From assembly GCA_951812345.1 (NCBI GenBank), contig OX638295.1, forward strand, positions 2,018,965-2,082,964: a DNA stretch of 64,000 bases, written 5' to 3'. The stretch is from Rhodothermales bacterium (GTDB lineage: Bacteria; Bacteroidota; Rhodothermia; Rhodothermales; VXPQ01). The notes below the pieces were generated by a model, which ran no database searches, was not told the origin of the DNA, and saw only the letters and a list, made by a program, of their open reading frames with translations. Below are positions 18,241 through 26,849 of this stretch, in pieces (the first letter of the stretch is position 1; the number at the start of each line of letters is the position of its first letter). Made by a program: the position numbers and the translations under genes.

Positions 18241-19698
18241 ATGGAAACGTCTATCGCCATTTCCAAAAACGACCATGTCGGCACACATGATCTTCCCTGT
18301 TACATCGCGGGACGTAAAGTCATCACAGATGAACGGTTAACGGTTTACAATCCCTATACCGGCGATGTCGCCGGAACGGTAAGCAGTGTCTGTCGCAGCC
18401 AAACGCACGAAGCCATCGAAGCCACGCTCAAAGGAGGAGAATTGCTGACGCGCTATCGGCGCTACGAGATCCTGAACAAGGCGCGCTCGCTTTTGCTGGA
18501 GCAGGCGGAATCGTTTGCCCACTTGATTACAGCAGAGTCGGGGCTGTGCCTGCGTGAAACCCGGTACGAGGTCGGGAGGGCCTGCGACGTGCTTCAGTTT
18601 GCCGCAATGGAGGCACTGAGAGATGACGGGGAGATATTTTCCTGCGACATTACACCCACCGGGAAGGCCCGGAAAATCTTTACGTTGCGTGACCCACACC
18701 GCCTGGTAGTCGCCATTACCCCATTCAATCACCCCCTCAACCAGGTGATGCACAAAATCGCTCCGGCCATTGCCGTCGGAGCACCGGTGGTGCTCAAGCC
18801 TTCCGAAAAGACGCCGCTTACGGCTGTCCGGTGTGTCGAGTTAATGTATGAAGCAGGGCTGCCCGAATGGATGCTGAGCGTTATCGTCGGACCAATGGAC
18901 GAGGTAGCTGAGGAACTGGTCGTTGACCCTCGAACCGAAGTAGTGAGCTTTACCGGTAGTGTCGAAATCGGTAAGAAAATTGCTCAAAGAGCCGGTTACA
19001 AAAAGCTGATCCTGGAACTGGGTGGAAATGCCCCGTTGATCGTACTGGAAGATGCCGACATGGATCTGGCTGTGCATCTGGCCACGGAAGGATGTTATCG
19101 CAACTCAGGCCAGCGCTGCACCGCCGTAAAACGTTTGCTCATCCACGAAGACATCCTGGATACGTTTACCGGGCGCTTCGTACAAGCCTCGAAAGCCTAT
19201 ACCTATGGCGACCCAATGGACTTCGATACGCGTGTCGGGACGGTCATCGACGAGGCAGCGGCTATCCGGCTTGAGACAGTGGTGCAGAAAGCCGTCGATG
19301 ATGGAGCCCGGGTGTTGCTCGGCGGTGAACGCCGCGGCGCCCTCCTGGCGCCGACCGTAATCGCCGACACGCCGCGTGATGCAGAGATGGTTGTGTGTGA
19401 ATCCTTTGGTCCTCTGGCGCCCATTATGGCAATCAAGAACCTCGACGACGCCATCGAACTGGCCAACAGCACGGACTACGGCCTCTCTTCCGGTATAGTC
19501 ACTAAAGACTTCAACAAAGCGCTTAAGGCAGTAAAGAAGATACGCACGGGCACTGTGAACATTAATGAGGTACCGGGCTACCGCATCGAGTTGTCTCCCT
19601 TCGGCGGCGTAAAAGATTCCGGTTTAGGAATCAAAGAGGGCGTCCTTGAAACCATGAAAGGATTAACCGCAGTAAAAACGTTTTCCCTGCCCTGGTAG
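18241..19698 (+). CDS. phnY: Phosphonoacetaldehyde dehydrogenase
   Basis: 485 residues, aldehyde dehydrogenase superfamily. It oxidises phosphonoacetaldehyde to phosphonoacetate with NAD(P)+, linking the PhnW, PbfA and oxidase products to PhnA. Visible motifs are PFNHPLN (161-167, catalytic-site Asn163), KPSEK (186-190), FTGS (237-240), general base E259 in LELGGNAP, and nucleophile C293 in SGQRCTAVKR. The C-terminal PFGGVKDSGLG motif is present. Position between phnA and a phosphatase in a phosphonate locus distinguishes it from generic succinate-semialdehyde or glyceraldehyde-3-phosphate dehydrogenases. The next gene starts 4 bp after its stop. Confidence 0.92.
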   Translation: METSIAISKNDHVGTHDLPCYIAGRKVITDERLTVYNPYTGDVAGTVSSVCRSQTHEAIEATLKGGELLTRYRRYEILNKARSLLLEQAESFAHLITAESGLCLRETRYEVGRACDVLQFAAMEALRDDGEIFSCDITPTGKARKIFTLRDPHRLVVAITPFNHPLNQVMHKIAPAIAVGAPVVLKPSEKTPLTAVRCVELMYEAGLPEWMLSVIVGPMDEVAEELVVDPRTEVVSFTGSVEIGKKIAQRAGYKKLILELGGNAPLIVLEDADMDLAVHLATEGCYRNSGQRCTAVKRLLIHEDILDTFTGRFVQASKAYTYGDPMDFDTRVGTVIDEAAAIRLETVVQKAVDDGARVLLGGERRGALLAPTVIADTPRDAEMVVCESFGPLAPIMAIKNLDDAIELANSTDYGLSSGIVTKDFNKALKAVKKIRTGTVNINEVPGYRIELSPFGGVKDSGLGIKEGVLETMKGLTAVKTFSLPW

Positions 19699-19702
19699 CC
19701 AT

Positions 19703-21847
19703 ATGTCGAAGGGATTCGATACCCACAGACAAACCGGAATGCCGATTATGCGCAGGCTTCCAACGGACCGGATAACATGGATTGTCGCAGGCTTGTTGTG
19801 CTCCCTGGCTACGCTCGCCCATGCGCAACCACTACCCTTTTACGACAACTTCGATGACGGTAACTATGCTGGTTGGACAGTTACTGACGATGTGGAACCA
19901 CAGCACGGACCTGGTGTGTGGGTGGTCGAGAACGGCGTGTTGGTTCAGAAATCCAACATCTGGTCCTATGGACCTGTGGACCTGGAAACAAAATATCATC
20001 TGGGCACACACATTACCACCGGTGACAGAAACTGGACCGATTATTCGCTCAATGCGCTGGTTCGATCCGCAGATAATGACGGGGTCGGTCTGATCTTTCG
20101 CTACCAGGATGCAAAAAATTATTACCGTGTCCTATTGATGAACGACCCGTCCTGGTCAGGCCGGGACTCCTCGGGAACGCCTGTTAACACCCCATTGCAA
20201 CGCATCCAGAAATTCATCGATGGAGAGCCATATATCCTGGCTGAAAATCTGGTCTCCCGGGCCTATCCCTCCGGCTTCTTTGCCTTGACGGCAGACGTGC
20301 GGGACGATAGCATCCATGCGTACCTCAATGGAAACCTGATCCTGAGCGCCAGGGATCAGCAGTACAAGACAGGCAGCATCGGGCTGTTGTCTTACGCCAA
20401 CACCGGGGCGTATTACGATAGTGTGTCCGTTACGAGTGAGCAGTTTATATACACGAAACCAGAAGAGGTAGCTGTTTTTTATCCGGTTCGCGAATTCAGG
20501 GCTCCGTATATCCAGAATCCAACCCGGACCTCTGTCGAAGTTGCCTGGCGCACGGTCGAGAAACAGGTTGGAAAGGTGAAGTACGGGCAGAAAAAAGGGG
20601 TCTTAAGCGAGGAAGCGGTGGAATCGGAAGCCCGGCAAAAACACCACATCACGCTCGACGGCCTGGAAGAAAGCACCCGGTATTTCTACGAGGTACACAA
20701 CGAAAATCAACGTGTGGCGGGCGAAGAGAATTTTCGCACGGCCCGAGGTCATGACGAAATGCTGTTTTCCTTTCTGGTTCTCGGCGATAGCGGCGTGGAC
20801 ACCCCCACCCAGTGGAGGGTGGCCCAACAGATGCAGCGCAGCATGAATAAGCGCGAGATTGATTTTATTGTCCACGTGGGAGATGTGCATCAGGGAAGCG
20901 GGGACTACTACGACAATATCTATTTTAAACCCTACGCCAGCCTGCTCAAGAACGTCAACGTGTTCACCTCACTTGGCAACCACGACGTAATTACGGACGA
21001 CGGCGGGGTATACCTTGACGATTTTTACCTGCCTCATAACAACCCGGACAGCACCGAGCGCTATTATTCTTTCCGCTGGGGTAGCGCCTATTTCATCGCC
21101 CTGGATACCAACGGCGATTACAGTCCCGGTTCACCCCAGCATGCCTTTTTGATCAATGCATTGACCGATAGCCTCCGAACCTCGGCCACCTGGACGTTCG
21201 TCTATGCTCATCACCCGCCCTACACTGAGTACTGGACCGATTATTATGGCGACAAAAGGGTTCAGGATCATCTGGTGCCCATTTATGAGCAATACGACGT
21301 AGACATGGTGATGAATGGCCATACGCACAGTTACGAGCGTGGAGAAAAGGAGCATGTGCATTACCTGGTTTCCGGCGGCGGAGGCGGCGGCCTGGACGAT
21401 TTTTTCGTCGATTACGACCACATCACCTTCTCCGATATGGTCCATCATTTTACGCGGATCGATGTGGATAACGATGAATTGCACGTCACAGCCACTGATC
21501 AGTACGGCAATGTGGTAGATCGATTCACAGTAAATAAATTTGTACAGGTATCCATCCAGGATAATGAGCTACCCCAGGCGCTGGATTTTGTCGATCTGGA
21601 GCCCGGTTACCCGAATCCCGCCACCGATACGACCGCTTTCGTGTATCGTATCGCGCAAGAGACACGGGTGAAACTCGAACTGTTCGACCTGACCGGGCGC
21701 AAGTTGTCTACCCTGGTCGATCAGTTTCATCCCGTTGGAACATACAAGGTCGTGCTCGACACCGCCCGCCTGGCGAACGGAACGTATGTGGTAAACCTGA
21801 CCGCCGGAAGCCTTACACGGAGCCAACAACTGGCGGTTATCAAGTAA
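19703..21847 (+). CDS. Exported purple-acid-phosphatase-like metallophosphoesterase with T9SS C-terminal domain
   Basis: 714 residues: a signal peptide (hydrophobic core about 27-40, ending AHAQ), a LamG/DUF1080-like beta-sandwich (about 45-250), a purple acid phosphatase fibronectin-like domain (about 270-345), and a metallophosphoesterase domain (about 350-610). The latter keeps VLGDSG, HVGDVH, LGNHD, HHPPY and NGHTHSYER. The last 80 residues begin PGYPNPATDTT and carry LELFDLTGRKL, GTYKV and NGTYVV, ending QLAVIK, a typical T9SS type A sorting domain. The protein is probably displayed on the cell surface. The exact start is uncertain: ATGs also occur at 19739 and 19748 and would give a more normal signal peptide. 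It parallels the phosphatase at 9913-11769 in layout. Confidence 0.85.
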   Translation: MSKGFDTHRQTGMPIMRRLPTDRITWIVAGLLCSLATLAHAQPLPFYDNFDDGNYAGWTVTDDVEPQHGPGVWVVENGVLVQKSNIWSYGPVDLETKYHLGTHITTGDRNWTDYSLNALVRSADNDGVGLIFRYQDAKNYYRVLLMNDPSWSGRDSSGTPVNTPLQRIQKFIDGEPYILAENLVSRAYPSGFFALTADVRDDSIHAYLNGNLILSARDQQYKTGSIGLLSYANTGAYYDSVSVTSEQFIYTKPEEVAVFYPVREFRAPYIQNPTRTSVEVAWRTVEKQVGKVKYGQKKGVLSEEAVESEARQKHHITLDGLEESTRYFYEVHNENQRVAGEENFRTARGHDEMLFSFLVLGDSGVDTPTQWRVAQQMQRSMNKREIDFIVHVGDVHQGSGDYYDNIYFKPYASLLKNVNVFTSLGNHDVITDDGGVYLDDFYLPHNNPDSTERYYSFRWGSAYFIALDTNGDYSPGSPQHAFLINALTDSLRTSATWTFVYAHHPPYTEYWTDYYGDKRVQDHLVPIYEQYDVDMVMNGHTHSYERGEKEHVHYLVSGGGGGGLDDFFVDYDHITFSDMVHHFTRIDVDNDELHVTATDQYGNVVDRFTVNKFVQVSIQDNELPQALDFVDLEPGYPNPATDTTAFVYRIAQETRVKLELFDLTGRKLSTLVDQFHPVGTYKVVLDTARLANGTYVVNLTAGSLTRSQQLAVIK

Positions 21848-21854
21848 TGCAGTA

Positions 21855-23063
21855 GTGTGCATGCCAACCGCCATGTCAAGCGATACCAAACACGTGCCCC
21901 ATGCGCTAAAAGCAGATATTGCCGTGATCGGCGCGGGTATCGCCGGGATCGCCCATGCCCTCGAAGCGGCCCGGCGAGGGCTATCGGTCGTCCTCTTTGA
22001 GCGCAATACTCACGCACTCGGCGCCTCGATTCGCAACTTCGGTATCGTCCTTCCACTCGGGATGTCGCCTGGAACAATCCACGAGCGGGCCTTGCGTAGT
22101 CGAGCGGTCTGGCTGGAGATCGCAGAACAGGCGGGCATTTGGCACAAGTCGACAGGCGCCCTCGTCGCAGCCTACCACGAGGATGAGCATGCCGTCCTGA
22201 ACGAATTTATCGAAGAAGCCCCCAGGCTCGGCTACAGGTGCGCATGGCTTGATCCCGAAGAGGTGGTTCGCCGGAGTCCGGCCCTCCGAACCAACGGACT
22301 GCAAGGTGGGCTCTGGAGTCCGGAAGAGGTGATCGTTGACCCGCGCGAAGCCATAACAAAACTTCCCGGGTACCTTCGCCATACGTACAATGTTGAATTG
22401 CGCTTCGGTAAGACCGTCACGGGCATTACCATGCCCTACATTGAAGCAGGCGGCGAAACCTGGTGCGTCGAGCGGGCTATCGTATGCAGCGGGACTGACT
22501 TCGAAACGCTGTACCCGGCTGCTTTCGCCGCCAGCGGACTGACACGCTGCAAGCTGCAGATGATGCGCACGGTCCCGCAGCCCGGCAGGTGGCGCCTCGG
22601 CCCGATACTGGCCACCGGCCTCAGCCTGCGTCACTATCCGGCATTCTCGTTGTGCCCGTCGCTGCCCGCTTTGAAACGCCGCATTACTCAGAACCATCCG
22701 GCTTTCGAACAATGGGGGATACATATCCTGGTTGCGCAAAACGGTGCGGGAGAACTCCTCCTGGGGGATTCTCACGAGTATGGTTGGACGCCGGATCCGT
22801 TCGACCGTCCAGAGATCGACGCGCTCATCCTGACATATCTGGAGACCATTTTGGCGCCGCCTTCACTAACGATTCTCCAGCGCTGGCACGGCGTATACGC
22901 CAAGCACCCTGCACATGATGTCTTCCTTGCAGAGCCAGAGCCGAATGTTCGTATCGTAAATGGCCTTGGCGGAACCGGCATGACCACAAGTTTCGGCCTG
23001 GCGCAAGATGTTTTTACCGATTGGGAGGGAACACGGAGCCTTGCCTTGCAGAAGCTTCCTTAG
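21855..23063 (+). CDS. FAD-dependent oxidoreductase of the phosphonate-cluster type (glycine-oxidase-like)
   Basis: About 402 residues (GTG at 21855, or ATGs at 21861 and 21873). A Rossmann GxGxxG motif (VIGAGIAGIAHA) near residue 25 and FERN about 20 residues later bind FAD; NGLGGTGMTTSFG near the end is the second FAD contact. The overall pattern matches the TIGR03364-type oxidoreductases that recur in phosphonate gene clusters. Relatives are reported to oxidise AEP or N-alkyl AEP to phosphonoacetaldehyde (from memory). Here that would give a third entry to PhnY. It follows the phosphatase gene by 7 bp. Other small amines or amino acids as substrate cannot be excluded. Confidence 0.8.
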   Translation: MCMPTAMSSDTKHVPHALKADIAVIGAGIAGIAHALEAARRGLSVVLFERNTHALGASIRNFGIVLPLGMSPGTIHERALRSRAVWLEIAEQAGIWHKSTGALVAAYHEDEHAVLNEFIEEAPRLGYRCAWLDPEEVVRRSPALRTNGLQGGLWSPEEVIVDPREAITKLPGYLRHTYNVELRFGKTVTGITMPYIEAGGETWCVERAIVCSGTDFETLYPAAFAASGLTRCKLQMMRTVPQPGRWRLGPILATGLSLRHYPAFSLCPSLPALKRRITQNHPAFEQWGIHILVAQNGAGELLLGDSHEYGWTPDPFDRPEIDALILTYLETILAPPSLTILQRWHGVYAKHPAHDVFLAEPEPNVRIVNGLGGTGMTTSFGLAQDVFTDWEGTRSLALQKLP

Positions 23064-23099
23064 TCCTTACCCGTCTCACAACCTGCCATCCCATTGCCA

Positions 23100-24404
23100 A
23101 TGAATCCGACCTTGATGCAAACGGACGCTGAACGTTCACTGGCTATCTTTCCTGCCGGATCGAACGGCGAGTTCAACCTCCCATCCGCTCTGTCCATGGT
23201 GATTGCGCGCGGTTCAGGCTGCGATCTTTGGGATACCGACGGAAAGCACTATGTGGACTTCTCGATGGGATGGGGCTCGGCGCTCGTCGGGCATGGGCGT
23301 CGCGAAATCGCCGAGGCCGTAGCGCAGCAGGCGCCGAAAGGAGCCAATTTCGCGTACATCACGGAGGCTTCACTCGCACTGGCTGAAGAAATTGTCCGGA
23401 TAAGCCCGGCCAGTGAAAGGCTACGCTTCTGTGCCTCCGGCACCGAGGCAACCATGTACAGTCTGCGTCTGGCGCGGGCTTTTACGGGACGTTCTCGCGT
23501 GATCAAGTTCGAGGGAGCCTACCATGGAGCGAATGATGTCGGCGTAACCAGTTTGTTTCCACAGCGCTTACCCGATTTTCCCACACCTGAGCCATCCTCT
23601 GACGGCATCGATCACCTTGTGCGCGATCATGTTCTGATTGCACCTTATAACGACCTGGAAACAACCCAACGGATCATCACCACTTATGCCGACGAGGTAG
23701 CAGCAGTGATTGTAGAACCGCTACATCGCTGTCTGCCTCCAGTATCGGGTTTCCTGCAAGGCTTGCGCGAGATTACAGCCGCCCACGGTGTGCTACTGAT
23801 TTTCGACGAGGTGGTAACCGGATTCCGTCTGGCTTACGGGGGCGCCCAGGAATACTATGGCGTCGTGCCAGACCTCGTGGCCTACGGAAAAGCACTCGGA
23901 GGCGGTTATCCAATTGGCGCCTATGGCGGACAATTTGAAATCATGGATCTGGTGCGCGAAGATCGCCTGGGAAGAGAAACCTACGTCTGGACGGCCTCTA
24001 CGCTGGGCGGCAACCCGGTTTCGACGGCGGCTGCAGGAGCAGCCTTGTCCGTATTTCGACAGCCCGGCGCCTATGAACATCTGCACGAGATCGGGGCCTA
24101 TCTGCGGGAGGGAATGAGACAGACACTCCAGGCACGAGGCATCCCCGGGCAGATAATCGGTGACGGCCCGTTGGCTCAGGTGGTCTTCACGCGTGAAGAG
24201 GAGCCGGTCCTGGACTACCGTTCCACCCGGCGCGGCGACGCAGAAACCAGCCGGGCCGTAATGCTCGGTCTTTTCGGCCGGGGCATTTTTCTCAATCCCA
24301 TGGGGACAAAACTCTATCTGTCACTGGCTCACGACAAGGCAGCCTGCGACACATTTCTCGACCGCTTCGACGACACACTCGCGAAAGTTTTTTCTACCGC
24401 CTGA
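23100..24404 (+). CDS. Class III aminotransferase-fold enzyme, glutamate-1-semialdehyde-aminomutase-like
   Basis: 434 residues from ATG 23100 (a TTG six bases earlier is less likely). PLP-binding features are clear: CASGTEATMYSLRLAR, YHGAND, D236 in LIFDEVVTGFR, and K264 in AYGKALGGG. It resembles glutamate-1-semialdehyde 2,1-aminomutase and related omega-transaminases, but nothing suggests tetrapyrrole synthesis nearby. It sits between the FAD oxidase and the transporter of the phosphonate locus. A transaminase or lyase for an unusual aminophosphonate is therefore the favoured idea; the substrate is unknown. It is not close in sequence to the PbfA-like protein of the same locus. Confidence 0.8.
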   Translation: MNPTLMQTDAERSLAIFPAGSNGEFNLPSALSMVIARGSGCDLWDTDGKHYVDFSMGWGSALVGHGRREIAEAVAQQAPKGANFAYITEASLALAEEIVRISPASERLRFCASGTEATMYSLRLARAFTGRSRVIKFEGAYHGANDVGVTSLFPQRLPDFPTPEPSSDGIDHLVRDHVLIAPYNDLETTQRIITTYADEVAAVIVEPLHRCLPPVSGFLQGLREITAAHGVLLIFDEVVTGFRLAYGGAQEYYGVVPDLVAYGKALGGGYPIGAYGGQFEIMDLVREDRLGRETYVWTASTLGGNPVSTAAAGAALSVFRQPGAYEHLHEIGAYLREGMRQTLQARGIPGQIIGDGPLAQVVFTREEEPVLDYRSTRRGDAETSRAVMLGLFGRGIFLNPMGTKLYLSLAHDKAACDTFLDRFDDTLAKVFSTA

Positions 24405-24434
24405 TCTTCCAACGATCATCACTCCAATCAAAGC

Positions 24435-25721
24435 ATGACCACCCATCCCTTGCTTCCAAAACCCTGGCGGAACCGGATATTCGCTGTGACCTGGATATCC
24501 TACGCAGGTCTCTACTTCTGCCGGAAGAATTTCAGTGTGGTCATGCCCCTCCTTATGGACGAGTACGGGTTCACCAAGACCGATCTCGCCTGGGTTCTCA
24601 CCGGCTACAGTCTCATCTACATGTTGGGCCAGTTTGTCAACGGCCTGCTATCCGATCGCTTCGGGCCGCGGATCATCGTCGCCACAGGCATTCTGATATC
24701 TGTTTTTTCAAACGTCGCAATGGGCTTCGGAGCCTCTCTGTTTTTGTTCATATTCATGATGTGGAGTAATGGGTACGGGCAGTCGACAGGATGGCCCGGA
24801 CTAATCAAAAATATGTCTACCTGGTTCCGGCACCAGGAACGCGGCGTGGTGATGGCCTGGTGGTGCACATGCTATGTGGTAGGCGGCTTCCTGGCTACGA
24901 TCTTTGCTACATATTGGGCCACCAATGAGATGTTTTTTGCCGATCTGGGCTGGCGGAGGGCTTTCTGGGCGCCCGCGCTTGTGCTTACAGTCATCGCCGG
25001 CATATACGCACTCTATACGCGGAATCGGCCCTCGGATGCAGGGCTTCCGGACCTGCCGGAGGAGGATGCCGGTGAGGGCGCTTCTTCTCCGATCAGCAGC
25101 ACAGAAAGAAGGTCTGTCCTGCAAGAGGTCCTATCCGATTCGGCGCTATGGGTAACGGGCATGATGTATTTCTTCACAAAGATGACCCGTTATGCGTTTC
25201 TATTCTGGCTCCCGCTCTATATGACCGAGGCGCTCGACTATACCGAGAGTGCGGCAGGGTACACTTCTTCCGTCTACGAAATAGTCGGTTTCTTTGGAGT
25301 GCTGATGGCCGGCTATGCCTCCGACAAGCTCTTTCAGGCACGCCGTTTCCCGGTCGGCGCACTCATGTTATATGGATTGGCCCTGATCCTTTTACTCCAC
25401 CCGACCCTGGCGGAACTCGGCGCCGTGGCCAATATCATCAGCATTGGCATCATCGGGATCATGACGTTCGGGCCGGATGCGCTCATGTCCGGCGCTGCCG
25501 CAATGGATATCGGTAACCAGCGGGGGGCTGCCACAGCAGCGGGTCTGATCAACGGCATGGGGTCCTGCGGACAACTGATTTCCCCGCTACTCGTCGCCTA
25601 TGTAGCCGACCACTTCGGCTGGGACAGCATGTTCTACCTGTTCGTGGTTTTCGCTATAATTTCCGGAACACTGCTTGCAACAAAATGGAATTACGGGAAA
25701 AGAGTTGTTCCTGCATCATGA
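24435..25721 (+). CDS. MFS transporter, organophosphate:phosphate antiporter type, probable phosphonate uptake
   Basis: 428 residues with about 12 hydrophobic segments. Early motifs ISYAGLYFCRKNFSV, GQFVNGLLSDRFGPR (MFS motif A) and a GYGQSTGWPGL segment are characteristic of the OPA family (GlpT/UhpT-like), whose members exchange phosphate for organophosphates and accept phosphonates such as fosfomycin. It is the last gene of the plus-strand locus, 30 bp after the aminotransferase, and the only inner-membrane transporter there; no ABC phosphonate transporter is present. Likely role: import of AEP or related phosphonates released by the exported hydrolases. Specificity is inferred. Confidence 0.86.
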   Translation: MTTHPLLPKPWRNRIFAVTWISYAGLYFCRKNFSVVMPLLMDEYGFTKTDLAWVLTGYSLIYMLGQFVNGLLSDRFGPRIIVATGILISVFSNVAMGFGASLFLFIFMMWSNGYGQSTGWPGLIKNMSTWFRHQERGVVMAWWCTCYVVGGFLATIFATYWATNEMFFADLGWRRAFWAPALVLTVIAGIYALYTRNRPSDAGLPDLPEEDAGEGASSPISSTERRSVLQEVLSDSALWVTGMMYFFTKMTRYAFLFWLPLYMTEALDYTESAAGYTSSVYEIVGFFGVLMAGYASDKLFQARRFPVGALMLYGLALILLLHPTLAELGAVANIISIGIIGIMTFGPDALMSGAAAMDIGNQRGAATAAGLINGMGSCGQLISPLLVAYVADHFGWDSMFYLFVVFAIISGTLLATKWNYGKRVVPAS

Positions 25722-25842
25722 GGGTGCTACATACCACTGCAGATGGATAACCGAACACTCCACCATCACTCGAGAGCGCGATAATTGCCTAACGCTGAAG
25801 AGGTTTACACGGTTTACAGGACACTGCCGCTAACCATTACCG

Positions 25843-26781
25843 TCACGGATCCACCGAAGCATACGCATCGATCAGCGCCTGCTCCCCTTCCTTGCCGGGC
25901 TGGGCATTCCCATGCTCCATCCCGAGGATGTCCGTATACCCCCGCTCGTGGATGTATTTGAACACGTTGCGGTAGTTGATCTCGCCCGTGGTCGGTTCCT
26001 TCCGGCCCGGATTGTCGCCGATCTGGAAGTAGCCAATCTCATCCCATGATTTTTCGATGTTCGGGATCAGGTTTCCCTCGCTAATCTGCTGGTGGTAGAT
26101 ATCGAAGAGAATCTTGCAGGCAGGGCTGTCCACATGCTTGCAAATCATGTATGCCTGAGGCGCCCGGCTTAGAAACATGCCGGGGTGGTTCGACCACCAG
26201 TTCAGGGGCTCCAGAACCATGACCATGCCATGCGGCTCCAGAATCTCCGACGCGCGCTTCAGTGATTCCACTACATGCACGGTCTGGTACTCCATTTCCT
26301 GGCGCTGGTCGACTCGCCCGGGCACCACGGTCATCCACGTAGCGTTGACGCGCTTCGCCACTTCCACTGCCCCGCGAATATCATCCAGAAACTCCTCCCG
26401 TCTGGTCGGATCTCCGCTCGCCAGATTGGCCTGCTGCCAATCGATCCTGTGGGCGACAAACACCCCCATTCGCATATTGAGACGGGTCATTTCCTGCGCA
26501 ATAGCCTCCTGCATCTCATGGGTGCGCCCCCCCATGCCATTGTCTTCCATCGACCGGAACCCCATCTGCGCCATAAAGCGAAGCTGATCGAGCAGATCGT
26601 CCCCTGCATGGTTCGTGAACATGCCGAAATGAGGCGCATAGTCGAGCGTGAATTCGGGGCGGTTTCCGGAAAAACCGGAAGATTCTCCCCCCTCGGATAA
26701 ACCGGCTGCAAGACCCGCATGGGCCAGGGGAAGCGCTGCTGAGGCAGCCGCAAAGGAACGCAGAAAACGACGTCGTTGCAT
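25843..26781 (-). CDS. Tat-exported sugar isomerase/epimerase-like TIM barrel (hydroxypyruvate-isomerase-like)
   Basis: About 312 residues from ATG 26781 (a TTG at 26802 is less likely). It opens with a twin-arginine signal (QRRRFLRSFAAAS). The barrel has typical xylose-isomerase-like/AP-endonuclease-2 features: GFRSMEDNGMGG, a VLEPLNWWSNHPGMF strand, ILFDIYHQQISEGN (metal Asp/His) and ILGMEHGNAQPGKEG near the end. The closest known activity is hydroxypyruvate isomerase, but exported relatives in this phylum commonly act on keto-sugars. It ends convergently with the transporter gene (121 bp gap) and follows the GMC/subunit 3 pair, suggesting action on their oxidised sugar product. Confidence 0.8.
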   Translation of the reverse strand: MQRRRFLRSFAAASAALPLAHAGLAAGLSEGGESSGFSGNRPEFTLDYAPHFGMFTNHAGDDLLDQLRFMAQMGFRSMEDNGMGGRTHEMQEAIAQEMTRLNMRMGVFVAHRIDWQQANLASGDPTRREEFLDDIRGAVEVAKRVNATWMTVVPGRVDQRQEMEYQTVHVVESLKRASEILEPHGMVMVLEPLNWWSNHPGMFLSRAPQAYMICKHVDSPACKILFDIYHQQISEGNLIPNIEKSWDEIGYFQIGDNPGRKEPTTGEINYRNVFKYIHERGYTDILGMEHGNAQPGKEGEQALIDAYASVDP

Positions 26782-26849
26782 GGTTGTACGGATTTGGTTC
26801 AAAAAATGTAATCAGCCAGCGTGCCTTATCCCCTCTCCTGCCGGTCTCG

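Noticed and set aside
25788-25830. Possible terminator between the convergent permease and TIM-barrel genes
   Set aside because: Only a short direct repeat (GGTTTACA twice) is visible; no stem with a U-tract in either orientation.
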